Part shown: piece by piece, positions 28,723 to 36,632 of the stretch
How positions within the stretch are numbered: the first letter of the stretch is position 1
Layout: each line of letters opens with the position of its first letter
NCBI GenBank assembly: GCA_021647765.1
Contig: JAKIUD010000001.1
Location: 72,258 to 136,257, forward strand
Reading direction: 5' to 3'
Length of the DNA stretch: 64,000 nucleotides
From: Desulfuromusa sp.
Lineage (GTDB): Bacteria; Desulfobacterota; Desulfuromonadia; Desulfuromonadales; Geopsychrobacteraceae
Made by a program: the position numbers and the translations under genes
Notes under the pieces: model-generated
Databases searched by the model: none
What the model was told of the DNA's origin: nothing
What the model saw: the letters and a program-made list of their open reading frames with translations, nothing else

Positions 28723-29715
28723 TCAGTCTTCAGCATCAACCACACGAACATTCCATTCAATTGCCATCAGTCGTTCTTTAATACATGTGAGCGTTTCAAA
28801 AACCTGCTGTTCGCCCGGCAACTCCCCATAAACAAGACCGCTGAAATCATCGGTGTAGGTTGCTTTCAAGCCATTCCAGCAATCTTCAACATCACGAAAC
28901 AGCAAGGCATCTGCCGGATGATTCTCAAGCCATTCATTATTATTTCTGAAACTCCGCACATCATCTCCGGCAACCCGGCAAATGACATCACTAAATTCAT
29001 TAGAATTGAAAAAATTGTCGAGATTTTCATCCTCCAGCATCTTATGCAAATCATATACATGGCGGATCTTCATTTTCAGATTATCCATGGGGTTTTCGCT
29101 GTAGGAAAAACGGACCAGACTCATGATTTTTTCGCACAAAGTACGGGCAGGCTGCAGCACATTAACCTGAAACGGCAGCAAACCAAATTCTGCCGCTATT
29201 TCCTGCTGGTCATGCTCTATCATCATATCGTAGATATAGGATGACAATGGATGTGCAATATACGGCTCATAATAGCCAAACCATGTTGCCTCAACCACAA
29301 CCACATTTCGAACCTGACCAAACCTTCCACGAAACATCCGGGGATAACTGTGGGCAGTTTTTCGATTCATTCCCACCTTACGGGTTAATCCCTCAATCTC
29401 AATCTCTGGCATCACAGAAATAACCGCCTGACCAACCTTTTTAATTTTACGTTTAAGCTGATTGTCCGTTTCTCCCTCATGGTGTTTGACCACCATATCA
29501 ATATCTTCTGAAAAACGATCGATCAATCCGAAGCATTTGGAAAGGGCGGTCCCACCTTTAAAAACGGTCTCCTCACCAATGGGATCATGAAAAATAAGGT
29601 GCAAAGTGCAGGTGACCCAGTAATCCTTTTCGATAAATATCTCCGGGATATTCAACTGCGCAGCGGTAGCAGTCACTGCCTGACGAAAGAGAGTCTCCTC
29701 TTCATGCAATCTCAT
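28723..29715 (-). CDS. abiEii: AbiEii-type nucleotidyltransferase toxin
   Basis: Toxin component of a type IV AbiE toxin-antitoxin/phage-defence pair; family members transfer nucleotides to tRNA and stop growth. The 330-residue protein has the nucleotidyltransferase motif GGTALSK near residue 55 and the metal pair in RFSEDIDM near 70. Further family blocks include LQPARTLCEKIMSLVRFSY. The start at 29715 is chosen for its GGAG six bases upstream and the ATGA overlap with the antitoxin stop; an ATG four codons earlier is possible. It is convergent with the integrase. Confidence 0.88.
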   Translation of the reverse strand: MRLHEEETLFRQAVTATAAQLNIPEIFIEKDYWVTCTLHLIFHDPIGEETVFKGGTALSKCFGLIDRFSEDIDMVVKHHEGETDNQLKRKIKKVGQAVISVMPEIEIEGLTRKVGMNRKTAHSYPRMFRGRFGQVRNVVVVEATWFGYYEPYIAHPLSSYIYDMMIEHDQQEIAAEFGLLPFQVNVLQPARTLCEKIMSLVRFSYSENPMDNLKMKIRHVYDLHKMLEDENLDNFFNSNEFSDVICRVAGDDVRSFRNNNEWLENHPADALLFRDVEDCWNGLKATYTDDFSGLVYGELPGEQQVFETLTCIKERLMAIEWNVRVVDAED

Positions 29716-30437
29716 TTGATACTCCATTCGGGTGCGGAAGAAACTGCTTTGAAAACCCCTGGAATTAGATACGAAGTCAGGGGATTGAGAGACTCTTTTA
29801 ATTTCTCCGCTATCTCATCCTGGCCGAGATCACAGAGTATGGCCCCCAGCAAAGCACGTGTAGCCGGTGAATACTTCATAGCCAACCTGACCATGGTCCT
29901 CTGTTCTTTTTCAGAGAGATTCCCAATCAGGTTTTGCAGAATTCGACAACTGTTGCAGGTAGAGGAATCGGGTATTTTTTTTATAAATCGCAGCCCGTCA
30001 AGAAGTTGGAGAAGAGGGATGTTTTCTTTTGTGATCATGTTTTTCTGTTTCACAAAAGAGATGGTGTATTTTCCCCGTTTAAAAAATGGACGAATCTCGT
30101 TTCTGCCGATTTGAATGATGTTGCCGATCTGGCTCGTGAGACCAAGACTGTTATACACGCTAAGTCCGGTGAGATACCCTAAAACCTTACCCTGGCTTTC
30201 CAGCAGATCTTTCACCACCTGATATTGACTTGGTGGCAGTTCACCAAAGGGCGACAACTCTGGTTTATAATATCGACCCTTGGCAAGCTTGATGATCCTA
30301 CCAGAAGCAGCAAGCCGATTAAGAGCCTTTACCAGAGCCTCCCTGCTTTTTACCTGACTCATAAAATCACGACAGGTAAAAACATAACCTTTTGGAAAAC
30401 GATCAATATTATTCTTTATATATTCAGTAGTTTTCAT
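29712..30437 (-). CDS. abiEi: AbiEi-type winged-helix antitoxin / regulator
   Basis: Partner of the AbiEii toxin. The family combines an N-terminal winged-helix DNA-binding domain that represses its own promoter with a C-terminal antitoxin domain. The 241-residue protein begins TTEYIKNNIDRFPKGYVFTC and contains REALVKALNRLAASGRIIKL, GRYYKP and the GYLTGLSVYNSLGLT block typical of such proteins (also called DUF6088). The start at 30437 is preferred over 30503, since the latter lies inside the promoter palindrome. It overlaps the toxin gene by four bases. Confidence 0.85.
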   Translation of the reverse strand: MKTTEYIKNNIDRFPKGYVFTCRDFMSQVKSREALVKALNRLAASGRIIKLAKGRYYKPELSPFGELPPSQYQVVKDLLESQGKVLGYLTGLSVYNSLGLTSQIGNIIQIGRNEIRPFFKRGKYTISFVKQKNMITKENIPLLQLLDGLRFIKKIPDSSTCNSCRILQNLIGNLSEKEQRTMVRLAMKYSPATRALLGAILCDLGQDEIAEKLKESLNPLTSYLIPGVFKAVSSAPEWSIK

Positions 30438-30466
30438 ACAATAAACACTACAGAAGGCATAAGAAT

Positions 30467-30498
30467 TTGTCCAGTTTTTTATATAAAAAACTGGACAA
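30467..30498. promoter_or_regulatory. 32-bp perfect palindrome at the abiE promoter
   Basis: TTGTCCAGTTTTTTAT is followed directly by its exact inverse. On the minus strand a -10 candidate TATATA (30485 to 30480) lies at its centre, with TTGCAT as -35 (30507 to 30502) 16 bases upstream. It lies 29 bases before abiEi. AbiEi proteins repress by binding inverted repeats at their promoter, so this is the likely operator. Confidence 0.7.
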
Positions 30499-30724
30499 TG
30501 CATGCAAGAGTCAATTCCTTAAAACGATTAGACCTCAATTGTTCAGATCACGCTGATTCCCCGGTAAAAATCAATTTATATTTGTCCACCCTTACACCAT
30601 GCTGAGCAGGGTAAATTTGTCCTTTCCTGCAAAACCAGCAATACTACCAATCTAACCTTTTGACTGGTCTTTTAACCGTGGCTCGTGTATAACGGAAACT
30701 CCTTTATCTACGGAGAATCCGGTT

Positions 30725-32505
30725 TTGAGCTTAAAAGAAATCCAGGTTCGACCTGTCATATCTTCCGAGGAAATTCGCTATCGGGAACTGATGCAAAGCT
30801 ATCACTATCTTGGTGACCTCCCGAAAATCAGTGAAACCATCTGGTATATCGCTACCTTAAATGACGAATGGGTCGCATTGGTAACGTTCTCCGCTGCCGC
30901 CTTGAAATGCGCTGCTCGTGATCAATGGATTGGCTGGAGTTATCGACATCAGTATGATCGCTTAAAGCTGATCGTCAACAATAGTCGGTTTTTAATCCTG
31001 CCACAGTGGCACCTGCCGAACTTGGGGTCACGAACCTTGTCATTGTGTGAAAAAAGAATCCAGAAAGACTGGCTGAAGCGTTTTGACCATCCTCTTCTCT
31101 TGATGGAAACCTTCGTTGATCCGCAACGCTACTATGGCACCGTCTACAAAGCTGCGAACTGGCTATGTTTGGGGCAGACCAAAGGGTTTCGACGATCAGG
31201 TCAAGGCTATGGTTCGATTGCACAATCACCCAAGTTGGTGTTTGTTCGCCCATTACACCAAAACACTCAATTTCTCTTATCTCGTCCTGTTCTGGATCCT
31301 CTCTATTGCAATGGAGTCCCCAAAATGCTGCTTACCGCTGATCAGATGCGATCTTTGCCCGACGTCTTCACGAATATCCCTGACCCGCGCACCACAAAGG
31401 GCCGCCGTCATCGTCTTTCTACCGTTCTAGCGATAGCCGCAGGTGCGACACTCTGCGGAATGCGTGGATATAAGGCGATCTCGGATTGGGCTGAAAATCT
31501 TGGTCCTAAAGCTCGGGAACGGTTCCGGTGTCGCTATAAGAAAGGGGTCTTTACTGTCCCCAGCGAATCTATTATCCGTAATGTTCTTATCCGCGTCGAC
31601 CCATGCCATCTCGATAGAGCCCTACAAAGCTGGAATGACCTTTACGCAAACAGAGATGAAAGTCTCGCTATCGACGGCAAGACAATGTGTCACGCCATTG
31701 ATAACGATGGGCGTCAAACCCATATCATGAGTGTTATCGGTCATCAGAGCAAAAACTGTTACACCCAAAAAAAGTCGGCACCCTCCCCATAGGAGATGGT
31801 GACAAGGTGAAGCAAACCAACGAGATCAAGATGGCTATCCCACTTCTTGATGCCATCGATATTGCGGGTAAAACGATCACTGGCGATGCTCTGTTGACCC
31901 AGCGTCAACTTGCAGACTATCTGGTTGCGAACAGGCAGGCTCATTACCATTTCACAGTCAAAGGCAACCAGCCCGGCTTGCTCGCAGATATTGCTTTCTA
32001 TTTCCAGGATCGCAACACCCCAGATGCCGTCAGTATTGACACGGGTCACGGACGGATTGAGACACGAAAAATCTGGACGTCTGTCGAACTCAACAGCTAC
32101 CTTGACTTTCCCTGGATCGGCCAGGTTTTTGTCATCGAACGTGAAAGAATCAACAAAAAAACTGGACACGTTTCAAACGAGACCGCTTACGGCATCACGA
32201 GTTGTAAGCCAGAACAAGCCAACGCAGAAAAAATTCTCAAGACAAACCGCAATCACTGGTGCATTGAAAACAGCTGTCATTACATCATTGACTGGAATTT
32301 TGACGAGGATCGCAGCCGGATACGCGCAGGCTATGCTCCAGAAAATATTTCACGACTCAGACGCTTTGCCGTCGGGCTTATTAAATCCAAAGGAATCTCC
32401 AACGTCGCACAAAAGATGCGGAAGCTCGCGATGAATGTCCGTTCGGTTCTCGATTACCTGCGAATGACGAAAAATTCTTCGGGGTTATGCGTGGCTGTGC
32501 ACTAG
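30725..32505 (+). CDS. Transposase with N-terminal DruA-like domain; -1 frameshift required
   Basis: Residues 1-190 resemble the DUF4338/DruA family (MQSYHYLGDLP, ETFVDPQRYYGTVYKAANW, GQTKGF), the family of the Druantia defence protein. Residues from about 205 resemble an ISAs1-type DDE transposase: LPDVFTNIPDPRTTKGRRHR, AIDGKTM (first Asp), GDALLTQRQLAD (second Asp), WCIENSCHY (Glu). The zero frame stops at 31790-31792. The match continues in the -1 frame after A AAA AAG at 31768-31774, giving a 593-residue product. The first Asp lies before the shift, the second Asp and the Glu after it. The start is TTG. It may be programmed frameshifting or a disabling one-base loss. Confidence 0.8.
31768..31801 (+). 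promoter_or_regulatory. Candidate -1 ribosomal frameshift signal
   Basis: The heptamer A AAA AAG is in the correct zero-frame phase (CAA AAA AAG). Four bases later a hairpin pairs CACC-CTCC with GGAG-GGTG (two-base bulge, five-base loop). The spacer is slightly shorter than the usual five to nine bases. Confidence 0.6.
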
Positions 32506-32512
32506 AACAAAT

Positions 32513-33082
32513 TTACCCTGGACCAAAAATGGCAACATTCCCAAAAGAGAAGTCTGTCAAATCGAAAGACAGAGGAATATTGCCCTCAAAAGTTGTGTTG
32601 TAACCATCAAGTGCAGTCCCTGTCAGATCAACAAGGGTAACCATGCTGTCGATGTACTCACAATGGTCATTTTCACCATAAGAGTTATTGTAGTTGTCAA
32701 GGCCGCCATCCGTCGTTATTTCAATCCAGTCAGCAGGTTTGCCATTAATGTATCCGTTAATATTTCTCAGAGTTTGAAACCTATAGTAGCTATCTATCAA
32801 GTTTGTATTATTAACATAAAACTGAAAGTTTGTTATTGCGGAGGTGTAGGTAGATTCCGTGTTAGCCCCGGCACCTATTGTTCCTGAGGCTAACGGGGTG
32901 TCTGTTTCAATTGTGTAGATAGCCTGAAATATGTCGTCAGTTTTGAAGTTTCTGTCGCAAACTAATAAACTATCGGGGTCTGATATTAATGTTAGCTGCC
33001 CCGAAAAATTGTAAGTGATCAGTGATGCATTGGCTTGAGTAATGATAAAAAAGATAAATATTGATAGTATTGTGACTTTCAT
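32513..33082 (-). pseudogene. Exported protein of PEP-CTERM-like type, 3' end cut by the IS
   Basis: The ATG at 33082 follows GGGGAGGAAAT and starts a signal peptide (about 19 residues, ending QANASL), then a beta-rich, Asn/Thr/Tyr-rich secreted domain. The composition resembles small PEP-CTERM exported proteins. The frame ends at a TAA supplied by the IS inverted repeat (last own residues about GNVAIFG), so the natural C-terminus, including any sorting signal, is missing. No continuation is seen on the other side of the IS. Function unknown. Confidence 0.6.
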
Positions 33083-33418
33083 ATTTCCTCCCCAGAAATA
33101 ATTTTTCAGTAGTTTTTTTACTACGTATCTCCCAATAGGCGCTGCAGTATGAAGCACCTGATAAATCATCTATCAAAAGTACCATTTTTTACTGTAAAAT
33201 ACTTTACAAAATTTGAGTTATAGGTCTTCTGTATGTGCGCAGGCATAGAAACGGGGGTGGGGGTGGAGTGTATATCCATAAATAATTGCGTGGGCATTTA
33301 AAGACTTTTTGACCAAAAAACAGTGACAGAACAATTTTTGACGGTATTTTTAACGGTATAACAAGAACACAAGAGTCAATCATCCCCATAATAACAGATA
33401 GTTAAACAATCTTTGCAG
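33083..33418. other. Non-coding stretch at the right end of the island
   Basis: No gene is supported in these 336 bases. They hold a poly-G/pyrimidine-poor patch at 33252-33270 and two copies of ACGGTAT 13 bases apart at about 33342-33361, and otherwise nothing recognisable. The region must contain the promoter of the truncated exported protein. Confidence 0.5.
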
Positions 33419-33437
33419 TTCCGGCCTTCGGTACCAA
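33419..33437 (+). repeat. Right attachment site (attR)
   Basis: TTCCGGCCTTCGGTACCAA, the same 19 bases as at 27157-27175. It has no tRNA body in front of it, marking the far end of the island. Confidence 0.92.
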
Positions 33438-33447
33438 AAGTGAAATT

Positions 33448-33478
33448 AGCCTCTGATTTGTCAGGGGCTTTTTCTTTT
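33448..33478 (+). terminator. tRNA-Leu terminator, right (original chromosomal) copy
   Basis: AGCCTCTGA and TCAGGGGCT around TTTG with a T-rich tail, matching 27186-27215. Because island DNA replaces everything right of attL, this copy is the one originally downstream of the tRNA. It lies between attR and the end of mnmA. Confidence 0.8.
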
Positions 33479-33510
33479 ACAACTGAGGGTGACAATGGCA
33501 AAGGTTTGCT

Positions 33511-34584
33511 TCATACGATCCAGCCTCCGCCGATGACCCGCTCTCCCCAATAGAAAACTGCCGCTTGCCCCGGTGTCACCCCTTTTTGAGACGCGCTAAA
33601 TTCAATCTTGGCTCGACCAGCGGCGAGTGGCGTCACGCGCGCCGCAACTGGTTGGTGACGGTAGCGGATGCGACATTCAACTTTAAGGGGTGCGTCCGGG
33701 TATGGAATATTCCAGAGACAACGGTACAACTCAAAAGAATCACGGCTCAGAAGAGATTTTTCGCCGACAATCACTCGGCAATTGTCCGCATCTATACCAA
33801 TGACGTAGAGGGGTTCGCTCCAACTGAGACCCAGCCCCTTACGTTGACCGATGGTGTAACGATAGATCCCTTGATGGAGACCTAAGACCTGGCCGCTGTG
33901 ATGAATAATTTCGCCGTTTTTGTGGCCAGTTCCGCACTCCTCCTCGAGAAATCGAACATAATTACCATCGGGGACAAAGCAGATATCCTGACTCTCGGCC
34001 TTATCCGCAACCTTCAGGTTGAAACGCGTCGCATGTTCACGCACTTCGACCTTACTCATACCACCGAGAGGAAAGAGCGTTTTCTCCATCTGCTCTGGAG
34101 TGAGGGTAAAGAGGAAATAACTCTGATCCTTCGTGTCATCCAACCCCTTGAAGAGAGCTGGACGCCCCTCTTCATTGAGAATCTGGGCGTAGTGTCCAGT
34201 CGCCAGGTAATCGGCTTCAAGTTCAAGAGCCTTGCGCATCAATAATTCAAATTTCAAGACCTGGTTACAGAGCACACAGGGGTTGGGGGTGCGGCCAGCA
34301 AAATATTCTGCGCAAAAATTATCGATCACATGCTGCTGAAAATCTTGTTCAAAGTTGATCACATAAAATGGAATATCGAGGCTCTCGGCGACCCGGCGCG
34401 CATCATAGACATCATCCAGACTGCAACAGCTCCCGAACGTCTCACCATTTTCAGCAGTGAAACTGGTATAATCCCAGATCTGCATGGTCATACCGATCAC
34501 CTCATAGCCCTGCTCTTTCAACAGGGCTGCGGTGACCGATGAATCAACCCCGCCGCTCATAGCGACAACAACTCTCTTCTTCAC
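33511..34584 (-). CDS. mnmA: tRNA-specific 2-thiouridylase MnmA
   Basis: Adds sulfur to U34 of Lys, Glu and Gln tRNAs, using sulfur passed from a cysteine desulfurase. The 357-residue protein has the PP-loop AMSGGVDSSVTA (residues 8-19), the catalytic cysteines in NPCVLCNQVLKF (near 100) and QDICFVPDGNY (near 196), and the C-terminal beta-barrel. It lies 116 bases downstream of the desulfurase gene on the same strand, as expected of a sulfur-relay pair. Confidence 0.97.
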   Translation of the reverse strand: MKKRVVVAMSGGVDSSVTAALLKEQGYEVIGMTMQIWDYTSFTAENGETFGSCCSLDDVYDARRVAESLDIPFYVINFEQDFQQHVIDNFCAEYFAGRTPNPCVLCNQVLKFELLMRKALELEADYLATGHYAQILNEEGRPALFKGLDDTKDQSYFLFTLTPEQMEKTLFPLGGMSKVEVREHATRFNLKVADKAESQDICFVPDGNYVRFLEEECGTGHKNGEIIHHSGQVLGLHQGIYRYTIGQRKGLGLSWSEPLYVIGIDADNCRVIVGEKSLLSRDSFELYRCLWNIPYPDAPLKVECRIRYRHQPVAARVTPLAAGRAKIEFSASQKGVTPGQAAVFYWGERVIGGGWIV

Positions 34585-34700
34585 AGCTAAAATCCGATCA
34601 ATTTATAAAGGGAGGCGACAGTGGCAACCTGCGTGCTACGTGGATTGAGCAGGTTTCTGAATAATTATACTATTGCGTAACTATTTGATTTTTAGAAAAT

Positions 34701-35861
34701 TCAAGCAGTCTTATTCATTTTTCGCAAGCGGTCAATAAGCGGTGGAAGTTCGCGTAGCACATAATCGATCTCGTCGCTATTGTTCTCAACACCGAGGCTG
34801 AAACGAATACTCGATTGCGCCAGCAATGGGTCGACCCCGAGGGCGGCGATAACGTGTGAGGGTTCCAGGGTTCCCGAACTGCAGGCCGAACCAGAGGAAG
34901 CGGCAATCCCTTTCATGTCGAGATTAAGCAGCAATGATTCCCCGGAAACGCCCTCAAAACTCAGATTCAGCGTGTTGAGCAAACGGTTACCGGTATCAAC
35001 GGCACCATTTAAGTGAAGTCCTTTGATTGCAGAGAAAAGACCCTCTTCCAACCGCGTGCGTAAACGACCTAGATAAAAACAATTCTGTTCAAAATCGCGT
35101 TGCGCAATATAACTGGCAGCGCCCAGTCCGATGATACTCGCCACATTGGAGGTACCACCGCGCCGGTTACGTTCTTGATGTCCACCATGAACTAACGGCT
35201 CAAGTAGCGTGCCGGAACGAACATAGAGCGCACCAACTCCCTTGGGCGCTCCAAATTTATGCCCAGAAATAGATGCGAGGTCAAGCGTCGCCTGCTTCAC
35301 GTCGACCAAAACCCGCCCGATCGCCTGAACCATATCGGTATGAAAAATGACATTGTGCCTGCGAGCAATCTGACCAATCGCCTCAATCGGGAAAAGTCCG
35401 CCGGTTTCATTATTGGCCCACATCACCGAAATCAGGGCGGTCTGCGCGCTGATCAGGTTTTCGAGATGGTTCAAGTCAAGCTGTCCCCGACCATCAACTG
35501 GCAGGTAGCTGACCCGCCATCCACGTTTTTCGAGGAACTGGCAGGCTTCCAATACCGCAGGATGTTCCACTGCCGTTGTAATGATGTGCCGTCCCGTTTG
35601 AGCCAGAACCTCGGCCGTTCCCTTCAGCACAAAGTTGTTGGATTCACTGCCGCCGGAAGTAAAGACAATTTCAGCGGGATCAGCATTGATCAGACTCGCC
35701 AACTGCTCACGCGCCGTTTCAAGCGCGCCACAGACAGCCCGTCCCGCCCAGTGGATACTGGAGGGGTTGCCATGATGCTGCGTCAGGTAGGGAAGCATCC
35801 GCTCGAGGACTTCGGCCTTAAGCGGCGCGCTCGCATTATGATCGAGGTAAATCTGCTTCAT
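34701..35861 (-). CDS. Cysteine desulfurase (NifS/IscS type)
   Basis: PLP enzyme that takes sulfur (or selenium) from cysteine (selenocysteine) for Fe-S clusters and tRNA thiolation. The 386-residue protein shows YLDHNASAPL at the start, the PLP lysine in SISGHKFGAPKG, and the catalytic cysteine loop SSGSACSSGTLEPS. It is followed by mnmA and preceded by the remains of an Rrf2-type regulator and cysE, so its former regulator has been lost. The choice between NifS and IscS naming cannot be made by eye. Confidence 0.94.
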   Translation of the reverse strand: MKQIYLDHNASAPLKAEVLERMLPYLTQHHGNPSSIHWAGRAVCGALETAREQLASLINADPAEIVFTSGGSESNNFVLKGTAEVLAQTGRHIITTAVEHPAVLEACQFLEKRGWRVSYLPVDGRGQLDLNHLENLISAQTALISVMWANNETGGLFPIEAIGQIARRHNVIFHTDMVQAIGRVLVDVKQATLDLASISGHKFGAPKGVGALYVRSGTLLEPLVHGGHQERNRRGGTSNVASIIGLGAASYIAQRDFEQNCFYLGRLRTRLEEGLFSAIKGLHLNGAVDTGNRLLNTLNLSFEGVSGESLLLNLDMKGIAASSGSACSSGTLEPSHVIAALGVDPLLAQSSIRFSLGVENNSDEIDYVLRELPPLIDRLRKMNKTA

Positions 35862-35891
35862 GGAGATACAATGAATCCTGATAAAAATCGG

Positions 35892-36258
35892 TTAAAAATT
35901 ATACTGCAGGCGTTTATGCCCTTCGGTCGCGAGATCCTCGAGGGTCTTCGAGGCCAGAAAAGTACGAATTTGCTCTCCAGCCCCATACCAGATGGCGTGG
36001 GTCACACATTGGGATTAACAATTACAGCTGCCGTCGGCGCCCATACAAGAGACCGGAACCAGAGTCTCTTCGACAGTATCGAATCTGGTCGACCCTGATC
36101 ACCGCAGCGAAACTGACCAGCACATAGCCGCGGCCGGGACACCGATGACCGTCACATTGAGCGAAACCTCCCTGACGACAACAGAGTTCGAGCCGATCTT
36201 GGCATTATCACTGACCATGAAGGAACCAGAGATCTTTGCGGCACTATGGTTACGAGAA
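35892..36258 (-). pseudogene. Fused remains of cysE and an Rrf2/IscR-type regulator
   Basis: Reading the minus strand, the first part encodes the C-terminal end of serine acetyltransferase (SDNAKIGSNSVVVREV, TVIGVPAA). It then passes without a boundary into Rrf2 sequence in another frame (GRGYVLVSFAAVIRVDQIRY). After a further shift it continues as TRFDTVEETLVPVSC, an in-frame TAA, then CVTHAIWYGAGEQIRTFLAS and TLEDLA. Both genes lack their 5' parts and carry frameshifts and a stop. The arrangement cysE-rrf2-desulfurase-mnmA is common in relatives, so this is decay in place, not transfer. Confidence 0.82.
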
Positions 36259-36594
36259 GCTAACCCAATCGGTATAAAGTTCTGTATTAAAACCGACAAC
36301 AAATCTATCTTGAACTCGATAAGTCGGGGCACGCAAGTTGCCGCTGGATCCCATAACCTGTTTTAAAATAGCATCTTTCTCAGCTGTAATGGCTTTAAAA
36401 CGATGAATTTTCTTCCCCTTGGCTACGGTAATAGACCCGGAATTTTGGAGCAACACCCAAGCCTGCTCTGCATCAATCCGTATTTTCCGAGCATCCACAA
36501 CCTCTGTTATTATCGCCTGTTCCTGCTCAAGAAACTCTTGAGCTTTTTTACAGGACGCTCATCCTTTACGCAGATATGCCCAATCGATATTCAT
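36250..36594 (-). CDS. ArsC-family selenoprotein (U-x-x-C, Sec at residue 12)
   Basis: The ATG at 36594 follows a perfect AGGAGGT. Codon 12 is TGA (36559-36561), after which the frame stays open to 36250, giving 114 residues. The N-terminus reads WAYLRKG-U-ASCKKAQEFL, a thioredoxin-fold redox motif with Sec in the first position. The remainder (VDARKIRIDAEQAW, VAKGKKIHRF, MGSSGNLRAPTYRVQDRFVV, GFNTELY) resembles ArsC-family proteins annotated as possible selenoproteins in deltaproteobacteria. A SECIS-like hairpin lies 23 bases downstream. The substrate is unknown. Ordinary gene calling would see only a fragment beginning at 36498. Confidence 0.88.
36525..36543 (-). promoter_or_regulatory. SECIS-type hairpin of the ArsC-family selenoprotein
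   Basis: GCTCAAGA and TCTTGAGC form a perfect eight-base stem with loop GTT; outer TCCT and AGGA can extend it across an internal loop. The loop begins 23 bases after the TGA and opens with G, as in the selD element (loop GTA). Confidence 0.75.
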
Positions 36595-36632
36595 TTTGAC
36601 CTCCTGTTATTTTAAGAATTTTTAAGTTCCTT

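Larger units (their letters stand above)
30607..32520 (+). mobile_element. ISAs1-family-like insertion sequence, 1914 bp
   Basis: The ends are CAGGGTAAATTTGT and its exact inverse (14 of 14), starting with CAGGG. One transposase gene, needing a frameshift, fills it. The flanks (CCATGCTGAG on the left, GACCAAAAAT on the right) show no target duplication, so adjacent DNA was probably lost after insertion. Its right end truncates the exported protein gene at 32513-33082. Confidence 0.88.
27157..33437. mobile_element. Integrated genomic island in tRNA-Leu(CAA)
   Basis: About 6.3 kb lies between two copies of TTCCGGCCTTCGGTACCAA, the 3' end of tRNA-Leu. It contains a P4-type integrase next to the tRNA, phased repeats and a palindrome upstream of it, a convergent AbiE-type toxin-antitoxin operon, an ISAs1-like insertion sequence, and a truncated exported protein gene. 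Homology of the two ends continues past the tRNA through the downstream terminator hairpin. No structural, replication or conjugation genes are present. It is best described as a small defence-carrying island that may itself have been shortened by the IS. Confidence 0.9.

Noticed and set aside
29587..30114. 175-codon plus-strand frame across the AbiE operon
   Set aside because: Antisense to both AbiE genes, which have coherent domains, start sites and overlap.
35259..36098. 279-codon plus-strand frame opposite the cysteine desulfurase
   Set aside because: It is antisense to the desulfurase and to the cysE/rrf2 remnant, with no domain or ribosome-binding site.
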